Of a DNA stretch of 64,000 bases, positions 1 through 9,749 are shown piece after piece (position 1 is the first letter of the stretch; each line of letters begins with the position of its first letter). Under the pieces are notes generated by a model. It was given only the letters and a program-made list of their open reading frames with translations, made no database searches and was not told where the DNA came from. Origin of the DNA: Bactrocera neohumeralis (Eukaryota; Arthropoda; Insecta; Diptera; Tephritidae); the NCBI RefSeq assembly GCF_024586455.1, contig NW_026089623.1, positions 12,050,784 to 12,114,783 on the forward strand, given 5' to 3'. Position numbers and translations under genes: made by a program.

Positions 1-766
1 ATTAAAAATTAAGTAAACAAAAAAAGAGTATAAGGCAAAAACCAAAAAAATTAATAGTTAAAAAAAACATCCTAATATATATATAAATAATAACGATCAA
101 ATTTCAAAAATTTACAAAAGTTTCCATGTGTACTTAAAGTGTATACATGTACCTCACCAATTTTCTTTTCCCGCGTCATTCGTACTGTAAAATAAAATAC
201 ATATGTATATACAGCATACAATTTGCCTATGCCGGTATATACTACATTTAAATTAAAACTCTTTAAACTTTCGGGAAGTAATTTAAAAATTTAGAAAAAC
301 TAACCGGAGCGGTAAATAGGAATTACGAAAGTTTAATTTATTAAAAATGAGGTAAAAAAAAAGAGTAAAAGGTCAAAACAAAAAAAAACAAAATTACAAT
401 TTGCAAAAAAAACACATACTTGTACATACGCATTGGCATTTGAATTTTTCACACATACATACATAACTTAAAAAGATAAATCGGCACCTCTCCAGCCATA
501 CCCCTTGATCTTGTTAAAGAACAAGCAAGCAGGATTACAAACAAAAAAATTTAAGCATATTACGTATGCACATAAACATGCATATATCGAGCAGACTCAT
601 ATACAAAGCTTATTAACCTTCTTTTCTTTTTCCACTATCGCTCGTATACACAAGAATACTTGTATAAAGAAAACAAGAACAAAATTAATAGGCCAACTAA
701 ATAAGAACCGGGAATAAGGATAACGAAATATGCATTTTCTCGTATTTTCACCTCTTATAGTAACTA
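1..766 (+). other. Bel-1 copy A leader, no gene
   Basis: A-rich untranslated sequence. Stretches match the leader of copy B at about 33450-34170, for example the shared phrase TTTGCCTATGCCGGTATAT near 220-240 and again near 33570, and the tract before the gag start. The 70-codon ORF at 505-717 lies in this leader and has no recognisable domain. I see no promoter that can be supported. Confidence 0.6.
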
Positions 767-824
767 AATAAACGGAGAATCTAAGGAATCTAAATCAACA
801 AAATATCTAAAAGTGGAAAAAAGG

Positions 825-1870
825 ATGTCTGAAGAAAAGAGCCCATCTACACCTGCAGAAACTACACCCTCAAAACAAGGTCCTACAAAGCAAAACAAGC
901 TGAAAACTTTTTCATATACTAATTTCCTTTCTGAGAGTAGCAGTCTAATTCGATACTACACTCGACTTTCGTCTTCACCGATTTAAGACAATCCTGAATC
1001 GGTATTAGAAATCAAAAAAGAAAATCTAGGCAATTTCTGAACACGTCTCCAAGCTGCGTATGACGCAATCCTAGAATCTGACGAATCCGATCTACCTGAA
1101 AATTTTAAATCCTAGGCTTACGCCAAATATGAAAACTGCTTAGACCAGTACGCAGAAACAAAAGCTATGATCTCCAATCAGTTGAAATTTATTAAAGCAA
1201 TTGCACCTACTCCCCATCCGAGAGTGGAGCTGCCACAAATTCAATGCCAAGAGGCGAGTTCAGGTATTCACCTTAAAGTGCCAACATGCGATACAGAAAT
1301 ATGGAGGTTATGAACAAAGAGTTCATAAAACTTCAATCCACTGTTTCAAGTTGTTTGTCGGTTCTATCAACATAGAATATTCCCACAGACAATTGGAACC
1401 CCATAAACATATGCTCCGGGGCATTACCAGAAAAATCGTTGCTTTTGTGGGAGCAATCCCAGTCATCACGAAAAAAATGCCCAACGTGGCAACAAATGAA
1501 AGATTTCTTAACTACCCAATATGAAATTGCGGAAAGGGTAGATAAAAAAATGTTCAGAATTAAAAACGTTCAACACGACCTAAATCGAAGTTTCATTACA
1601 CTCCAAGCAAGGAACAACAACAATTTAAATAGAAGCTGTTTTGAGAGTCAATCGTTCTCATTCGAACAAAATAAACATACGTCCTGCGAACTGTGTAAAG
1701 GAGGGCATAAGCAGAAATCTAGCGAAACGCATAAAAAATTAAATATTAAAAATGGAAACAATTTTATCAGAACAAAAAGACTATGTACAAATTGTTTATC
1801 ACGTGCGCATAATCTTAATAATTGAGAAAGCAAACTCGATTGCGTATATTGCCACAAGCGGCATCATTCA
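825..1870 (+). pseudogene. Bel-1 copy A gag pseudogene
   Basis: Encodes Bel-Pao Gag, which packages element RNA in cytoplasmic particles. The visible start is MSEEKSPSTPAET; copy B begins earlier with an ATG that is mutated here. Stops fall near 985, 1040 and 1112. A deletion removes part of the DUF1759-like middle region, and the frame shifts near 1200-1300. Zinc-knuckle remnants are at about 1680-1870 (CELCKGGHK, then CTNCL and CVYCHKRHH), with one knuckle cysteine lost. Homology to copies B and C decided the frames. Confidence 0.75.
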
Positions 1871-1984
1871 ATGTTGGACTTCAATAACTTTACCAGCACA
1901 CCCCAAGTAGCGCTTTCTCAAAAAGAGCCACGGGTTCAGTTGCAACCGCAACTCCCTAAACACAAAATCAATTTAGGGGTACTA

Positions 1985-2667
1985 CTACCCTCAGCAGTTA
2001 TCTCCATCGTGGAGATAGTTCTCTGAGGAGAACTCTTCAAACTGCGAGCTTTAATAGACCTAGGTGTCTAGGGTACAAAGTAAGCTAAAACTACCAACGA
2101 AACAAGCCAAGTACAGAATTGCGGGAATGGGCGGAAGAGTTGTTCAAAACTCAAATAAAATATACCCAATTACCCATGCAAAAAAATCATAAAAGGCAAA
2201 TACTACTCTCTCTACTTGCCCCATCATGCAGCAGTGAAGTCATACAAAAAAACACCAAAAGTTAGAGTTCTCTTCAATGCCTCAAGACCTTCCAGCTCGG
2301 GGAATTCCCTAAATGATATTCTATTCTCGGTACCCACACTCCAACCTGATTTAATATTCCTTATATTAAATTGGCGTATATACAAATACGTTTTCAATGG
2401 GGATGACGAAAAAATGTAGCAACAAATAATCGTACATAAAGATCATTAAGATTTCCAGCGAACTTTTTTCCGAAAATCTCCCAATAGTCCACTACGCGAC
2501 TTTAAATTGAAAACAGTTACCTTTGGCTTTTGTTTTTGGCGTAAACTGTGCCCCATACCTAGCCATTCGTACACTCCACGAACTGGCAGAAGACGCAAAC
2601 TCAGAATTTCCTTGGCAACACAAGTGTTAAAAACAGAAAGGTATATAGACGATACGATTGGACGATT
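1985..2667 (+). pseudogene. Bel-1 copy A pol pseudogene (protease and RT start)
   Basis: A damaged retropepsin-like stretch (LRALIDLG, where copy B has LRALIDQGSQ) at about 2035-2080 is followed, after a deletion, by reverse transcriptase pieces: LPHHAAVKS, VRVLFNASRPSSSGNSLND and a degenerate LKTVTFG block. The last recognisable motif is YIDDT, the place of the catalytic YVDD box, which the LINE at 2668 interrupts. Protease and RT are joined with about 100 codons missing compared with copy B. It cannot make an enzyme. Confidence 0.75.
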
Positions 2668-5189
2668 GGAGGATGGAGTCATGTGTAGAAGTTCACGCAA
2701 GTGAGGAAAATTCTCTGTTCGCCATTCACTTGGGAGTGGCCAGAAATGATTCGTTTACACATGGATAAAGCAGCTCACGAGTTCCGGTCTCTCACCAAGT
2801 ATCCTCTAGGTAACCTAAGAACATCAGTTCGAAGGCGAGCTAAAGCGAGAAGGCGAAACATCCCCTACATATGGTTGTGCGCTGGGTTTGGGACCCGCCA
2901 CGTAAAAAACTCTACCAATGAAAAATTAACAACAGCCCCGGATGAGAAATCCCCCTTTTGATGACGACCATGGCAAACGAAATAAGGACCACGATATTAG
3001 GGAATGCACCTGGTATGTCCGGTCCCTTAATTGGGAAGGTGCCGCTGCCCAGCTAGTTGATGTCCTCGTCAGAGTGAGGGCTGACATCACCGCCGTCCAA
3101 GAAATGCTATGGACGGGACAAGGACTGAGACAAGTAGGTCCTTGTGGCATTTACTACAGTGGCCATATAAAGGAGCGCACTTTAACGCCAGGGTGGGCAA
3201 AGAAGGTATATTTGGCACTACGGTCGGTAAACTCAGCCTCCACGACGAAACATCCTCAAATGGGTTGAGGCTGATCGACATCGCCGGCGCCCGAAATATG
3301 GTTATCTGTGGTACTAGATTCCAGAACAAGAAAATACATCAAGCTACCTGGCTGTCTCCGGATCGAAAAGCCAAAAACCAGACCGATCATGTTGTGATAG
3401 ATGGAAGACACGTCTCCAGTGTTCTAGAAGTGCGCACGCTCCGAGGTCCTAACATCGACTCGGACCACTATCTTGTTGCAGCCAAGATTTGCACCCGCCT
3501 CTGCGCAGCAAAAAGCACACTTCAACAAACACAAGGAAGGTTCGACGTCGAGAAGGTGCAATCACAACAGACAGCCGAACGTTTCTCTACTCGGCTTGCA
3601 CTCCTGCTCTCTGAGAGCACTCGTCAACAACTCGGTATAAGGGAATTGTGGGACGGCAAACTCCTTACGTACAGCTGCAACCGAAACCATTGGTTTTGGG
3701 AAAGTGCAAAAGAACAGCTGGTACGACGAGGAGTGCCGTGTCGCAGCGGAGAGAAAACAGGCTGCCTAACTCGCAACGTTACGGTCGACCACAACACGTG
3801 CGGGATAGAATAGATACCGAAAGTTGAAGAGGGAAGTGATACGCATTTGCAGACAGAAAAAAAAAGAGGCCGAAATGCGTGAGTACGAAGAGCTTGATGA
3901 GCTAGCCGTCTGGGGTAATACTCGAAAATTCTATGAAAAAGTGCGGCGGCTTACACAAGGTTTCAAGACCAGAGCATACTCTTGTAGAACCCTCAGTGGT
4001 GAACTAGCAACCGATATCCAGAACATACTAAAGTTATGGAGGGATCACTCCTCCAGCCTGCTGAATGGCAGTGAAAACATCAGGAGATGACGATCCCGAA
4101 TCGCCAATCGATAACGATGGAGCAGACATTCCACTGCGCGACCATGAAGACGGTTTGAAGGACAGCAAACCGGCGGAGGCAGATGGATTGCGGGCCGAGC
4201 TATTCCAACAAGGCGGCGAAGAACTGAATAGGAGCATGCATCAGCTTCTTTGTATAATATGGTCAAACGAAAGCATGCCCAACTATTGGAATTTAAGTGT
4301 GCTCTGCCCAATCCACAAAAAAGGAGACCCCACAATCTGCGCCAACTACCGTGGAATTAGCCTCCTCAACATCGCGTATAAGTTTCTATCGAGCGTATTG
4401 TGTGAAAGATTAAAGCCCACCGTCAACAAACTGATTTGACCTTATCAGTGTGGCTTTAGACCGACGCACCACCTCTTCCTCGATTTCAGAGATGCTTTCG
4501 ACAGTGCGAAAAGGAGCTGCCTTTATGCCGCGACGTCTGAATTTGGAATCCCCGCGAATTTAATACAACTGTGTAAACTGACGTTCAGACAAGGCAACTC
4601 CCTTTCGTAAGACTTCTTCAACTTACTTCTGGAGAAAATAATTCGAGCTGCGGAACTAAACAGAGAAGGTACCATTTTCTATAATATCTCTTACCAAATG
4701 ATGTTACCTCGGACTAAGTAAGTAATTGAGAAATAAAGTCTTCTCTCAACGAACGAAATCAAAGCTCTACAAGTCACTCATTATTCGCATCCTGCTTTTT
4801 GGTGCAGAATTGTTGACGATGACAACATGTGATGAGTCGACATTACGAGTTTTCGAGAGAAATGTTCTATGGAAGATTTATGGTCCTTTGCGCATTGGCA
4901 ATAGGGAGTATCGCATTCGATAGAACGTTTAGCTGTATGAGATACGACGACATTGACATAGTTCAGAATAAAGCAAAACATTCCGATTCTGAAAGTATTC
5001 GACGCAGAACGCCCCGGGGAAGCAGGGGAAGACCTCCAGTTTGTTTTAGGGACCAGGTTAAGAAGGACCTGGCTTCGCTTGGAATATCCAATTCGCGCCA
5101 AGCAGCGAAAAGAACAAACGACTGTCCCGCTGTTGGTAACTCTACTATAACTGCGTAAGCGCTTTCTACCCTAGTAAAGAAGAAGACTT
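2668..5189 (+). mobile_element. RTE-clade LINE, copy 1 (internally deleted)
   Basis: It begins with GGAGGATGGAGTCATGTG, the 5' end shared by the two minus-strand copies, and ends in an AAGAAGAAG tail like theirs, so it is full length at both ends but shortened inside. RTE elements move by target-primed reverse transcription with one apurinic-type endonuclease plus reverse transcriptase protein. It sits inside Bel-1 copy A pol. Confidence 0.85.
2755..5157 (+). pseudogene. RTE copy 1 endonuclease-RT pseudogene
   Basis: Pieces appear in order: an N-terminal block (HEFRSLTKYPLGNLRTSV) at 2773-2960; the endonuclease start (CTWYVRSLNWEGAAAQLVD) from 2942; a deletion to FNARVGKEGIFGTTV at 3180; endonuclease C-terminus (IDSDHYLVAAK) to about 3500; then RT domain 0-2 (CPIHKKGDP, YRGISLLN) near 4310-4370. 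A further deletion removes the YADD catalytic block (about 4460-4690), and the C-terminal block ends near 5157. Several stops are present. Confidence 0.8.
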
Positions 5190-5340
5190 CTGGCTATTTA
5201 GAAAACTTAAAAGATCGCTCCGTTTGAAGGCTATTCCGGAAATTGTCTATAACAACCGTTTGGGGGATTAGAAAAAATGTTAGCACAAGTGCTGTCGCCA
5301 AGAGGGATTACTTCGAGGGGGACGATATAGATTTTGAAGA
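5187..5340 (+). pseudogene. Mariner-family transposase C-terminal scrap
   Basis: Conceptual translation gives FWLFRKLKR, LKAIPEIVYNNRLGD and, after a frame change, DYFEGDDIDFEE followed by a stop. These resemble the last third of mariner transposases (LF..LKR, LKAIPE..Y, YFEGD). The part between the first two blocks is missing, as are the catalytic D residues. It begins right at the end of RTE copy 1, so it was probably joined by deletion or insertion there. Confidence 0.55.
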
Positions 5341-5947
5341 ATAAATTAAGAATTTTAAAATAATGAACATACGTAGTAATATACATAGCTATTTCAATAT
5401 TTGCTATGACCCCCTGAGAATTGAATTCATATTGTAGGTGGTGCAAGGTTTCATCTTTGATAGGTTATATTTCAATGTAATCTAGTGCCACTTTTCGAGT
5501 ATGGCAACCATATTTTTTTGCTCTTTTGGAGATACAGTGTTTTGTAAGCGTTTGTTTTTCATTGACCAGAGAAAGTAATGGTGTCTTCCCAGCAACTTTT
5601 GATGTGTCTTACGCTTAAGAATGCCTGCATGTTAGTGTGACACAATGAAGTCACTTTTTTAGCTTAAGCTCCTGGGTAGTAGTTTATTTGAGGATTTTTA
5701 ATCATTATTTTCTCGGTGGTCCGTTCGTTCGTGATATAGAAAATATATCAACTAACTCCGCCACATACTTGTTTACTTTGTGATTGTAGTAAATCAATTG
5801 GACAACCCCAAATGTAAATCGTTTTCATGGCTTTTTAAAACAGCAGTTTCTCACCCTTAATATACGCTCGTAGCAAAATGCCAAAACGTTTAACTGAAAT
5901 TCAAAAAAAGCAAACAGCAAAACAAAAAAATATAGATAGCGTTTCAT
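5341..5947. other. No gene seen
   Basis: AT-rich sequence without a supported coding region. A short ORF starting at 5878 (MPKRLTEIQKKQ) runs straight into the tail of RTE copy 2 and has no recognised domain. Confidence 0.5.
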
Positions 5948-5986
5948 TCTTTTTCTTCTTAATTGGCGTAGACACCGCTTACGCGA

Positions 5987-6298
5987 TTATAGCCGAGTTA
6001 ACAACAGCGCGCCAGTCGTTTCTTCTTTCGCTACGTGGCGCCAATTGGATATTCCAAGCGTAGTCAGGTCCTTCTCCACTTGGTCCTTCCAACGGAGTGG
6101 AGGTCTTCCTCTTCCTCTGACGGGTACAGCGTCGAATACTTTCAGAGCTGGAGTGTTTTCGTCCATCCGGACAACATGACCTAGCCAGCGTAGCCGCTGT
6201 CTTTTAATTCGCTGAACTATGTCGAACGTCGTCATATCTGTACAGCTCATCGTTCCATCGAATGCGGTATTCGCCGTGGCTAACGCGCAAAGGACCAT
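5987..6298 (-). pseudogene. RTE copy 2 C-terminal piece, shifted frame
   Basis: Encodes the RTE C-terminal region with RLRWLGHVVRMDE and GRPPLRWKDQVEKDL, a conserved tail seen in many RTE and related LINE proteins. Copies 1 and 3 show the same tail. A frameshift near 6230 separates it from the main RT frame. Confidence 0.8.
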
Positions 6299-8945
6299 AA
6301 ATCTTTAGCAGAACTTTTCTCTCGAAATCTCGCAACGTCGACTCATCCGTTGTTGACTCTGCACCATACAGCAGGACGGGAATTATGAGTGACTTATAGA
6401 GTTTGGTTTTTGTTTGTCGAGAGAGGACTTTGCTTCTCAATTGCCTACTCAGTCCGAAGTAGCACCTGTTGGCAAGAGTTATCCTGCGTTGGATTTCTAG
6501 GCTGACATTGTTGGTGGTGTTTACGCTGGTTCCAAGATAGACGAAATTATCTACGACTTCAAAGTTATGACTGTCAACAGTGACGTGAGTGCCAAGTCGC
6601 GAATGCGACGACTGTTTGTTTGATGACAGGAGATATTTCGTCTTGCCCTCGTTCACTGCCAGACCCATTTTTTGTGCTTCCTTGTCCAGCCTGGAGAAAG
6701 CAGAACTAACGGCGCGGGTGTTGAGGCCGATGATATCAATATCATCGGCATACGCCAACAGCTGTACACTCTTATAGAAGATGGTACCTTCTCTATTTAG
6801 TTCTGCGGCTCGAACTATTTTCTCCAAAAGCAGGTTGAAAAAGTCGCACGATAGGGAATCGCCTTGTCTGAAACCTCGTTTGGTATCGAACGGCTCGGAG
6901 AGGTCCTTCCCGATCCTGACGGAGCTTTTGGTGTTACTCAACGTCAGTTTACACAGCCGTATTAGTTTTGCGGGGATACCAAATTCAGACATCGCGGCAT
7001 AAAGGCAGCTCCTTTTCGTGCTGTCGAAAGCAGCTTTGAAATCGACGAAGAGGTGGTGTGTGTCGATTCTCCTTTCACGGGTCTTTTCCAAGATTTGGCG
7101 CATGGTGAATATCTGGTCGGTTGTTGATTTGCCAGGTCTGAAGCCACACTGATAAGGTCCAATCAGTTTGTTGACGGTGGGCTTTAATCTTTCACACAAT
7201 ACGCTCGATAGAACCTTATATGCGATGTTGAGGAGGCTAATCCCACGGTAGTTGGCGCAGATTGTGGGGTCTCCTTTTTTATGGATTGGGCATAGCACAC
7301 TTAAATTCCAATCGTTGGGCATGCTTTCGTCCGACCATATTTTACAAAGAAGCTGATGCATGCACCTTATCAGTTCTTCGCCGCCGTGTTTGAATAGCTC
7401 GGCCGGCAATCCATCGGCCCCTGCCGCTTTGTTGTTCTTCAGGCGGGCAATTGCTATTCGAACTTCTTCATGGTCTGGTAATGGAACGTCTGCTCCATCG
7501 TCATCGATTGGGGAATCGGGTTCTCCTTCTCCTGGTGTTGTGCGTTCACTGCCATTCAGCAGGCTGGAGAAGTGTTCCCTCCATAATTTAAGTATGCTCT
7601 GGGCATCAGTGACTAGATCACCTTTGGGGGTTCTACAGGAATACGCTCCGGTCTTGAAACCTTCCGTAAGCCGCCGCATTTTTTCGTAGAATTTTCGAGC
7701 ATTACCCCTGTCGGCCAGCTTATCAAGCTCTTCGTACTCACGCATTTCAGCCTCTTTCTTCTTCTGTCTACAAATGCGTCTCGCTTCCCTCTTCAACTCT
7801 CGGTATCTATCCCATCCCGCACGTGTAGTGGTCGATCGTAACGTTGCGAGGTAGGCAGCCTGTTTTCTCTCCGCTGCGACACGGCACTCCTCGTCGTACC
7901 AGCTGTTCTTTTGCACTTTCCGAAAACCAATGGTTTCGGTTGCAGCTGTACGTAAGGAGTTTGAAATGCCGTCCCACAGTTCCCTTATACCGAGTTGTTG
8001 ACGAGTGCTCTCAGAGAGCAGGAGTGCAAGCCGAGTAGAAAATCGTTCGGCTGTCTGTTGTGATTGCAGCTTCTCGACGTCGAACCTTCCTTGTGTTTGG
8101 TGGCGCGCGTTTTTTGCTGCACAGAGGCGGGTGCGAATCTTAGCTGCAACAAGATAGTGGTCCGAGTCGATGTTAGGACCTCGGAGCGCACGCACATCTA
8201 AAACACTGGAGACGTGTCTTCCGTCTATCACAGCATGATCGATCTGGTTGGTAGTTTTTCGATCCGGAGACAGCCAGGTAGCTTGATGAATCTTCTTATG
8301 CTGGAATCTAGTGCTACAGATAACCATATTTCGGGCCCCGGCGAAGTCAATCAGCCTCAACCCATTTGGGGATGTTTCGTCGTGGAGGCTGAATTTACCG
8401 ACCGTAGTGCCAAATATACCTTCTTTGCCCACCCTGGCGTTAAAGTCGCCAAGCACGATTCTGACATCGTGGCGGGGGCAGCTCTCATAAGCGCGCTCCA
8501 AGCGCTCATAGAAGGCATCTTTGGTCACATCGTCCTTCTCTTCCGTCGGGGCGTGGGCGCAAATCAGCGATATGTTGAAGAACCTCGCTTTGATGCGGAT
8601 TGTGGCTAGACGTTCATTCCCCGCAGTGAATGATAGTACTCGGCGACGGAGTCTCTCTCCCACCACGAATCCTACACCAAACTTGCGCTCCTTTATATGG
8701 CCACTGTAGTAAATGTCACAAGGACCTACTCGTCTCTGTCCTTGTCCCGTCCATCGCATTTCTTGGACGGCGGTGATGTCAGCCTTTGTCTTTACGAGGA
8801 CATCAACCAGCTGGGCAGCGGCACCTTCCCAATTAAGGGACCGGACATTCCAGGTGCATGCCCTCAATTCGTAGTCCTTATTTCGTTTGCCATGGTCGTC
8901 ATCAAAAGGGGGGTCTCTCATCCGAGGCTGGTTGTAGCTCTTCAT
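6204..8945 (-). CDS. RTE endonuclease-reverse transcriptase (main frame)
   Basis: 913 codons open. The endonuclease occupies about residues 25-255: the CTWNVRSLN start, the catalytic Glu in VQEMRW, GDFNARVG, and the terminal SDHYLV. Reverse transcriptase lies at about 490-760: CPIHKKGDP, YRGISLLN, GPYQCGFRPGKSTTDQI, DFKAAFDS, GFRQGDSLS and YADDIDIIG (catalytic Asp pair). The protein would nick DNA and copy its own RNA at the nick. The listed start is internal: the N-terminal block of the family is in another frame just upstream (8902-9102), and the C-terminus is in another frame downstream. So one frameshift near 8930 and one near 6230 separate it from a full RTE protein. Confidence 0.9.
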   Translation of the reverse strand: MKSYNQPRMRDPPFDDDHGKRNKDYELRACTWNVRSLNWEGAAAQLVDVLVKTKADITAVQEMRWTGQGQRRVGPCDIYYSGHIKERKFGVGFVVGERLRRRVLSFTAGNERLATIRIKARFFNISLICAHAPTEEKDDVTKDAFYERLERAYESCPRHDVRIVLGDFNARVGKEGIFGTTVGKFSLHDETSPNGLRLIDFAGARNMVICSTRFQHKKIHQATWLSPDRKTTNQIDHAVIDGRHVSSVLDVRALRGPNIDSDHYLVAAKIRTRLCAAKNARHQTQGRFDVEKLQSQQTAERFSTRLALLLSESTRQQLGIRELWDGISNSLRTAATETIGFRKVQKNSWYDEECRVAAERKQAAYLATLRSTTTRAGWDRYRELKREARRICRQKKKEAEMREYEELDKLADRGNARKFYEKMRRLTEGFKTGAYSCRTPKGDLVTDAQSILKLWREHFSSLLNGSERTTPGEGEPDSPIDDDGADVPLPDHEEVRIAIARLKNNKAAGADGLPAELFKHGGEELIRCMHQLLCKIWSDESMPNDWNLSVLCPIHKKGDPTICANYRGISLLNIAYKVLSSVLCERLKPTVNKLIGPYQCGFRPGKSTTDQIFTMRQILEKTRERRIDTHHLFVDFKAAFDSTKRSCLYAAMSEFGIPAKLIRLCKLTLSNTKSSVRIGKDLSEPFDTKRGFRQGDSLSCDFFNLLLEKIVRAAELNREGTIFYKSVQLLAYADDIDIIGLNTRAVSSAFSRLDKEAQKMGLAVNEGKTKYLLSSNKQSSHSRLGTHVTVDSHNFEVVDNFVYLGTSVNTTNNVSLEIQRRITLANRCYFGLSRQLRSKVLSRQTKTKLYKSLIIPVLLYGAESTTDESTLRDFERKVLLKIYGPLRVSHGEYRIRWNDELYRYDDVRHSSAN

Positions 8946-9102
8946 TGGGGGTGTTTTTTACGTGGCGGGTCCCAAACCCAGCGCACAACCCTTGTAGGGA
9001 ATGTTTCGCCTTCTCACTTTTAGCTCGCCTTCGAACGGATGTTCTTAGGCTACCCAGAGGATACTTGGTCAAAGACCGGAAGTAGTGAGCTGCTTGAGCC
9101 AT
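8902..9102 (-). pseudogene. RTE copy 2 N-terminal block, shifted frame
   Basis: Starts MAQAAHYFRSLTKYPLG and runs to the point where the endonuclease frame begins. All three copies preserve this block; in copy 3 it is fused in frame with the endonuclease (12086-12574), so the true start of the family protein is probably this Met and the intact protein would be about 1000 residues. Its role is unknown. It is basic (SVRRRAK) and could bind nucleic acid. Confidence 0.7.
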
Positions 9103-9195
9103 GTGTAAAAGAATCGTTTCTGGCCACTCCCAAGTGAATGGCGATCAGGGAACTTTCCTCACTTACGTGAACTTCTACACATGACTCCATCCTCC

Positions 9196-9749
9196 GTTTC
9201 ATTAGTCGAGAGTAAAACACCGTCGTCGAACAGAATATGTAACGGATATCTTGACAGTGGTAAGAATGTATAAACTAAGTTTTTGTTCCATTTTTCGGTA
9301 CATATTAAATATTTTAAATATTTTTTGTTGATATTAATTAAACGCATATTGCTAATCACGAATCAGTATATTGCTGCATTGGACTACATTAGTCAGATGC
9401 ACGTAATAGCTGTCGACCTGAGAAAAGTGTTATTCTTTTAACGTAAATATTCTTTTCTTAGCTAAATTCAGTGGAATAGCACAAAACAGTAATCATTATC
9501 CCTTATTATGTTTGGTAAAAAACATACCAAACTATACATAACTTGGTATAGAAAATTAAGCCCAGAAGTGACCATGAACAGCAATGATATTGAAAACTAT
9601 AACGAACAAACGGCACAACAAATCTCATTTTAATTGGGTAAAATCAAAGACAATGAGATATTTTTTAGCAAAGAAAATTTGAAAAAGGTGTCCAAAATGA
9701 AATAAGTAGTGAATATTTTGAAAAATAAACTGGCATTTCCCAAAATAAA
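9196..9749. other. Spacer between RTE copies 2 and 3, no gene seen
   Basis: AT-rich, no supported ORF. The last codons of the env gene cut by RTE copy 3 were not found here, so the two sides of copy 3 are not simply adjoining halves of one target. Confidence 0.5.

Larger units (their letters stand above)
1..2667 (+). mobile_element. Bel-Pao retrotransposon, family Bel-1, copy A (5' part, decayed)
   Basis: The segment has leader, gag and pol remnants in the same order as copies at 22114-24860 and 33451-53400. It stops inside the YxDD box of reverse transcriptase, where an RTE LINE begins at 2668. No Bel-1 sequence was recognised beyond that LINE, so the 3' half is lost. The 5' LTR is not identified; it may lie left of the window. 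Many in-frame stops and frameshifts make it inactive. Confidence 0.85.
5948..9195 (-). mobile_element. RTE-clade LINE, copy 2 (nearly intact)
   Basis: About 3.25 kb, the usual RTE length. The 5' end (GGAGGATGGAGTC on the minus strand, at 9195) and the AAG-rich 3' tail (near 5948) match the other two copies. It encodes a continuous 913-codon endonuclease-RT frame with breaks only near both ends. It is opposite in orientation to copy 1 and parallel to copy 3. No target duplication could be recognised. Confidence 0.9.

Noticed and set aside
8214..8609. Plus-strand ORFs across RTE copies 2 and 3
   Set aside because: Antisense shadows of the endonuclease-RT frame.
9196..9749. Continuation of element M env beyond RTE copy 3
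   Set aside because: No env or LTR sequence was recognisable there, so the remainder is lost or elsewhere.
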